This document shows, in pieces, positions 63,064-64,000 of a stretch of DNA of 64,000 nt (position 1 is its first letter; the number at the start of each line of letters is the position of its first letter). The position numbers and the translations under genes are program-made. Origin of the DNA: Sphingomonas oligoaromativorans (GTDB taxonomy: Bacteria; Pseudomonadota; Alphaproteobacteria; Sphingomonadales; Sphingomonadaceae). The notes under the pieces were generated by a model. That model saw only the letters and a program-made list of their open reading frames with translations. It did not search any database and was not told the DNA's origin. The stretch is from assembly GCF_011762195.1 (NCBI RefSeq), contig NZ_JAASQK010000001.1, forward strand, positions 558,001-622,000, given 5' to 3'.

Positions 63064-63858
63064 ATGACAGCCGCACAGCGCTCCGCCTCGTTTCGCCGGC
63101 TTCTGCCCGACGGCCGCTTCGATACGATCGAGCGGCCGCTGGCGGTCGAGATGCCCGTCGCCGTCGAGATCGACGGTATCGGTTATGCCGTCATGATGGC
63201 GACGCCCGACGCGCTGGAGGATTTCGCCACCGGCTTCTGCCTCGCCGAGCGGCTGATCGATCGTGCCGACCACTTGCTCGATATCGACGCCTATCAGGCT
63301 GAACGGGGCATGTTGCTGCGTCTCGCGCTGGCGCCCGAGGTGCGGGGGCGTGTGCTGGAGCGGGTGCGCCATCGCGTATCGGAAAGTTCTTGCGGGCTTT
63401 GTGGTATCGAAAATCTGGAGCAGGCGTTGCGCCCGCTTCCGATCGTGGCCCCGCCGCTGCGGCCGGTGGCGCATGACGCGGTGTTCCGGGCGCTGGATCT
63501 GCTTCGCGGGCATCAGCCGCTCGGCCGGGAAACGGGGGCCGTCCATGCCGCCGCCCTCTGCGACGCGGACGGCACGATCCGGCTCGTCCGAGAGGATATC
63601 GGCCGCCATAACGCCTTCGACAAGCTGGCCGGCGCGATGGCCCGGGCGGGCGAGGGCTGGGGCGATGGCTTCGCGCTCACGACGGCGCGTCTCTCTTATG
63701 AACTTGTCGAGAAGGCCGCGCTGAGCCTCTGCCACACGCTTGTCGCCATCTCGGCACCCACCAGTCTCGCGGTCGAGCGGGCGGCGGAAGCGGGCGTCCG
63801 CATCATCGCGCTCGCACGGCCCGACGCGGCGCTGGAAGCTCTCTCCCCAAGCGACTAG
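63064..63858 (+). CDS. fdhD: formate dehydrogenase accessory sulfurtransferase FdhD
   Basis: 264 residues. The CxxC motif is Cys110 and Cys113 in SSCGLCGIENLEQ; other conserved stretches are GFCLAERLI, HAAALCDADG, REDIGRHNAFDKLAGA and SAPTSLAVERA. FdhD passes sulfur from cysteine desulfurase to the molybdenum cofactor of formate dehydrogenase. With xdhC 9 kb to the left, it is one of two molybdoenzyme maturation genes here, neither next to a client enzyme. Confidence 0.95.
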   Translation: MTAAQRSASFRRLLPDGRFDTIERPLAVEMPVAVEIDGIGYAVMMATPDALEDFATGFCLAERLIDRADHLLDIDAYQAERGMLLRLALAPEVRGRVLERVRHRVSESSCGLCGIENLEQALRPLPIVAPPLRPVAHDAVFRALDLLRGHQPLGRETGAVHAAALCDADGTIRLVREDIGRHNAFDKLAGAMARAGEGWGDGFALTTARLSYELVEKAALSLCHTLVAISAPTSLAVERAAEAGVRIIALARPDAALEALSPSD

Positions 63859-63867
63859 ATGAGGGCC

Positions 63868-64000
63868 ATGACCGCTTCCTACCCCGCGCTTCGCCTGCGT
63901 CGCACTCGTGTCGCTCCCTGGTCCCGCCGCATGGTCGCCGAGAATGTGCTGACCCCGGCGGACCTGATCTGGCCGCTGTTCATCACCGAGGGTCAGGGCA
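63868..64000 (+). CDS. hemB: porphobilinogen synthase, N-terminal part (cut by window edge)
   Basis: From the ATG at 63868, nine bases after the fdhD stop with GAGGG before it, the visible frame reads MTASYPALRLRRTRVAPWSR and MVAENVLTPADLIWPLFITE. RRxRxxPWxRxMVxE and LIxPLFI are the standard HemB opening. The enzyme joins two 5-aminolevulinate molecules in tetrapyrrole synthesis. The rest of the gene lies outside the window. Confidence 0.9.
   Translation, partial: MTASYPALRLRRTRVAPWSRRMVAENVLTPADLIWPLFITEGQG

Noticed and set aside
1-64000. CRISPR arrays, insertion sequences, prophage or integrase genes
   Set aside because: No regularly spaced repeats, transposase or integrase motifs were found on either strand.

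Overview
The window comes from a high-GC alphaproteobacterial chromosome, most likely a sphingomonad (Sphingomonadales). The signs are a PopZ-type DUF2497 protein upstream of valS, the FdhD/HemB neighbourhood, very large TonB-dependent receptors, the SapC / cupin-like / tryptophan-halogenase trio, and TMEM175 and TorF-like porin genes. No phage, IS element or CRISPR array was seen. The two tRNA genes are tRNA-Glu(CTC) and tRNA-Cys(GCA).

1-5.9 kb: a type III polyketide synthase locus. The N-terminus of an FAD oxidoreductase lies at the left edge and the synthase and a methyltransferase near 4-6 kb. Between them sits an ECF sigma / anti-sigma / subtilisin-like protease / porin operon with a divergent cupredoxin gene. 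The periplasmic part of the anti-sigma factor looks like a subtilisin propeptide. 6.2-8.3 kb: a three-gene operon (alpha/beta hydrolase, TMEM175-like channel, atypical SDR). 8.5-19.6 kb: an esterase and GH35 pair, a siderophore-type TonB receptor, a secreted amidohydrolase, a first flavin halogenase, arsC/LysR and a bile-acid-symporter-family transporter, ending in an element with 21-bp perfect inverted repeats.

19.7-46.2 kb: a large plant-polysaccharide utilisation locus. Minus strand: CE4 deacetylase, GH43, xylB, xylA; then a GH51 remnant, a CE1-like esterase, GH51, GH9 and GH95; and SapC with a cupin-like protein. Plus strand: TonB-dependent receptor, flavin halogenase, LacI regulator, GH3, second GH9. 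With the outlying esterase-GH35 operon the enzyme set (GH9, GH35, GH95, GH3, GH51/GH43, esterases, xylose isomerase and kinase) best fits fucosylated, galactosylated, arabinosylated and acetylated xyloglucan. No alpha-xylosidase (GH31) and no inner-membrane sugar transporter is in the window. Copies of a palindrome with core TAGCGCTA (best copy TGGTAGCGCTACCA) precede four transcription units, which suggests one regulon under the LacI protein encoded here.

46.4-64 kb: core-genome territory. It holds a phosphoesterase, a Na/Pi-cotransporter-like protein, and tRNA-Glu. A minus-strand operon runs from a small protein behind two Fur-like boxes through xdhC, cysS and wecB to a class II DAHP synthase gene. 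After an alpha/beta hydrolase, an outer-membrane protein and tRNA-Cys, a plus-strand run carries a Pcm-like methyltransferase, a TolC-family gene, popZ, valS, a GNAT acetyltransferase, a 25-residue membrane peptide, fdhD and the start of hemB. Start codons were chosen by ribosome binding sites where one was visible and can differ from the longest frame.
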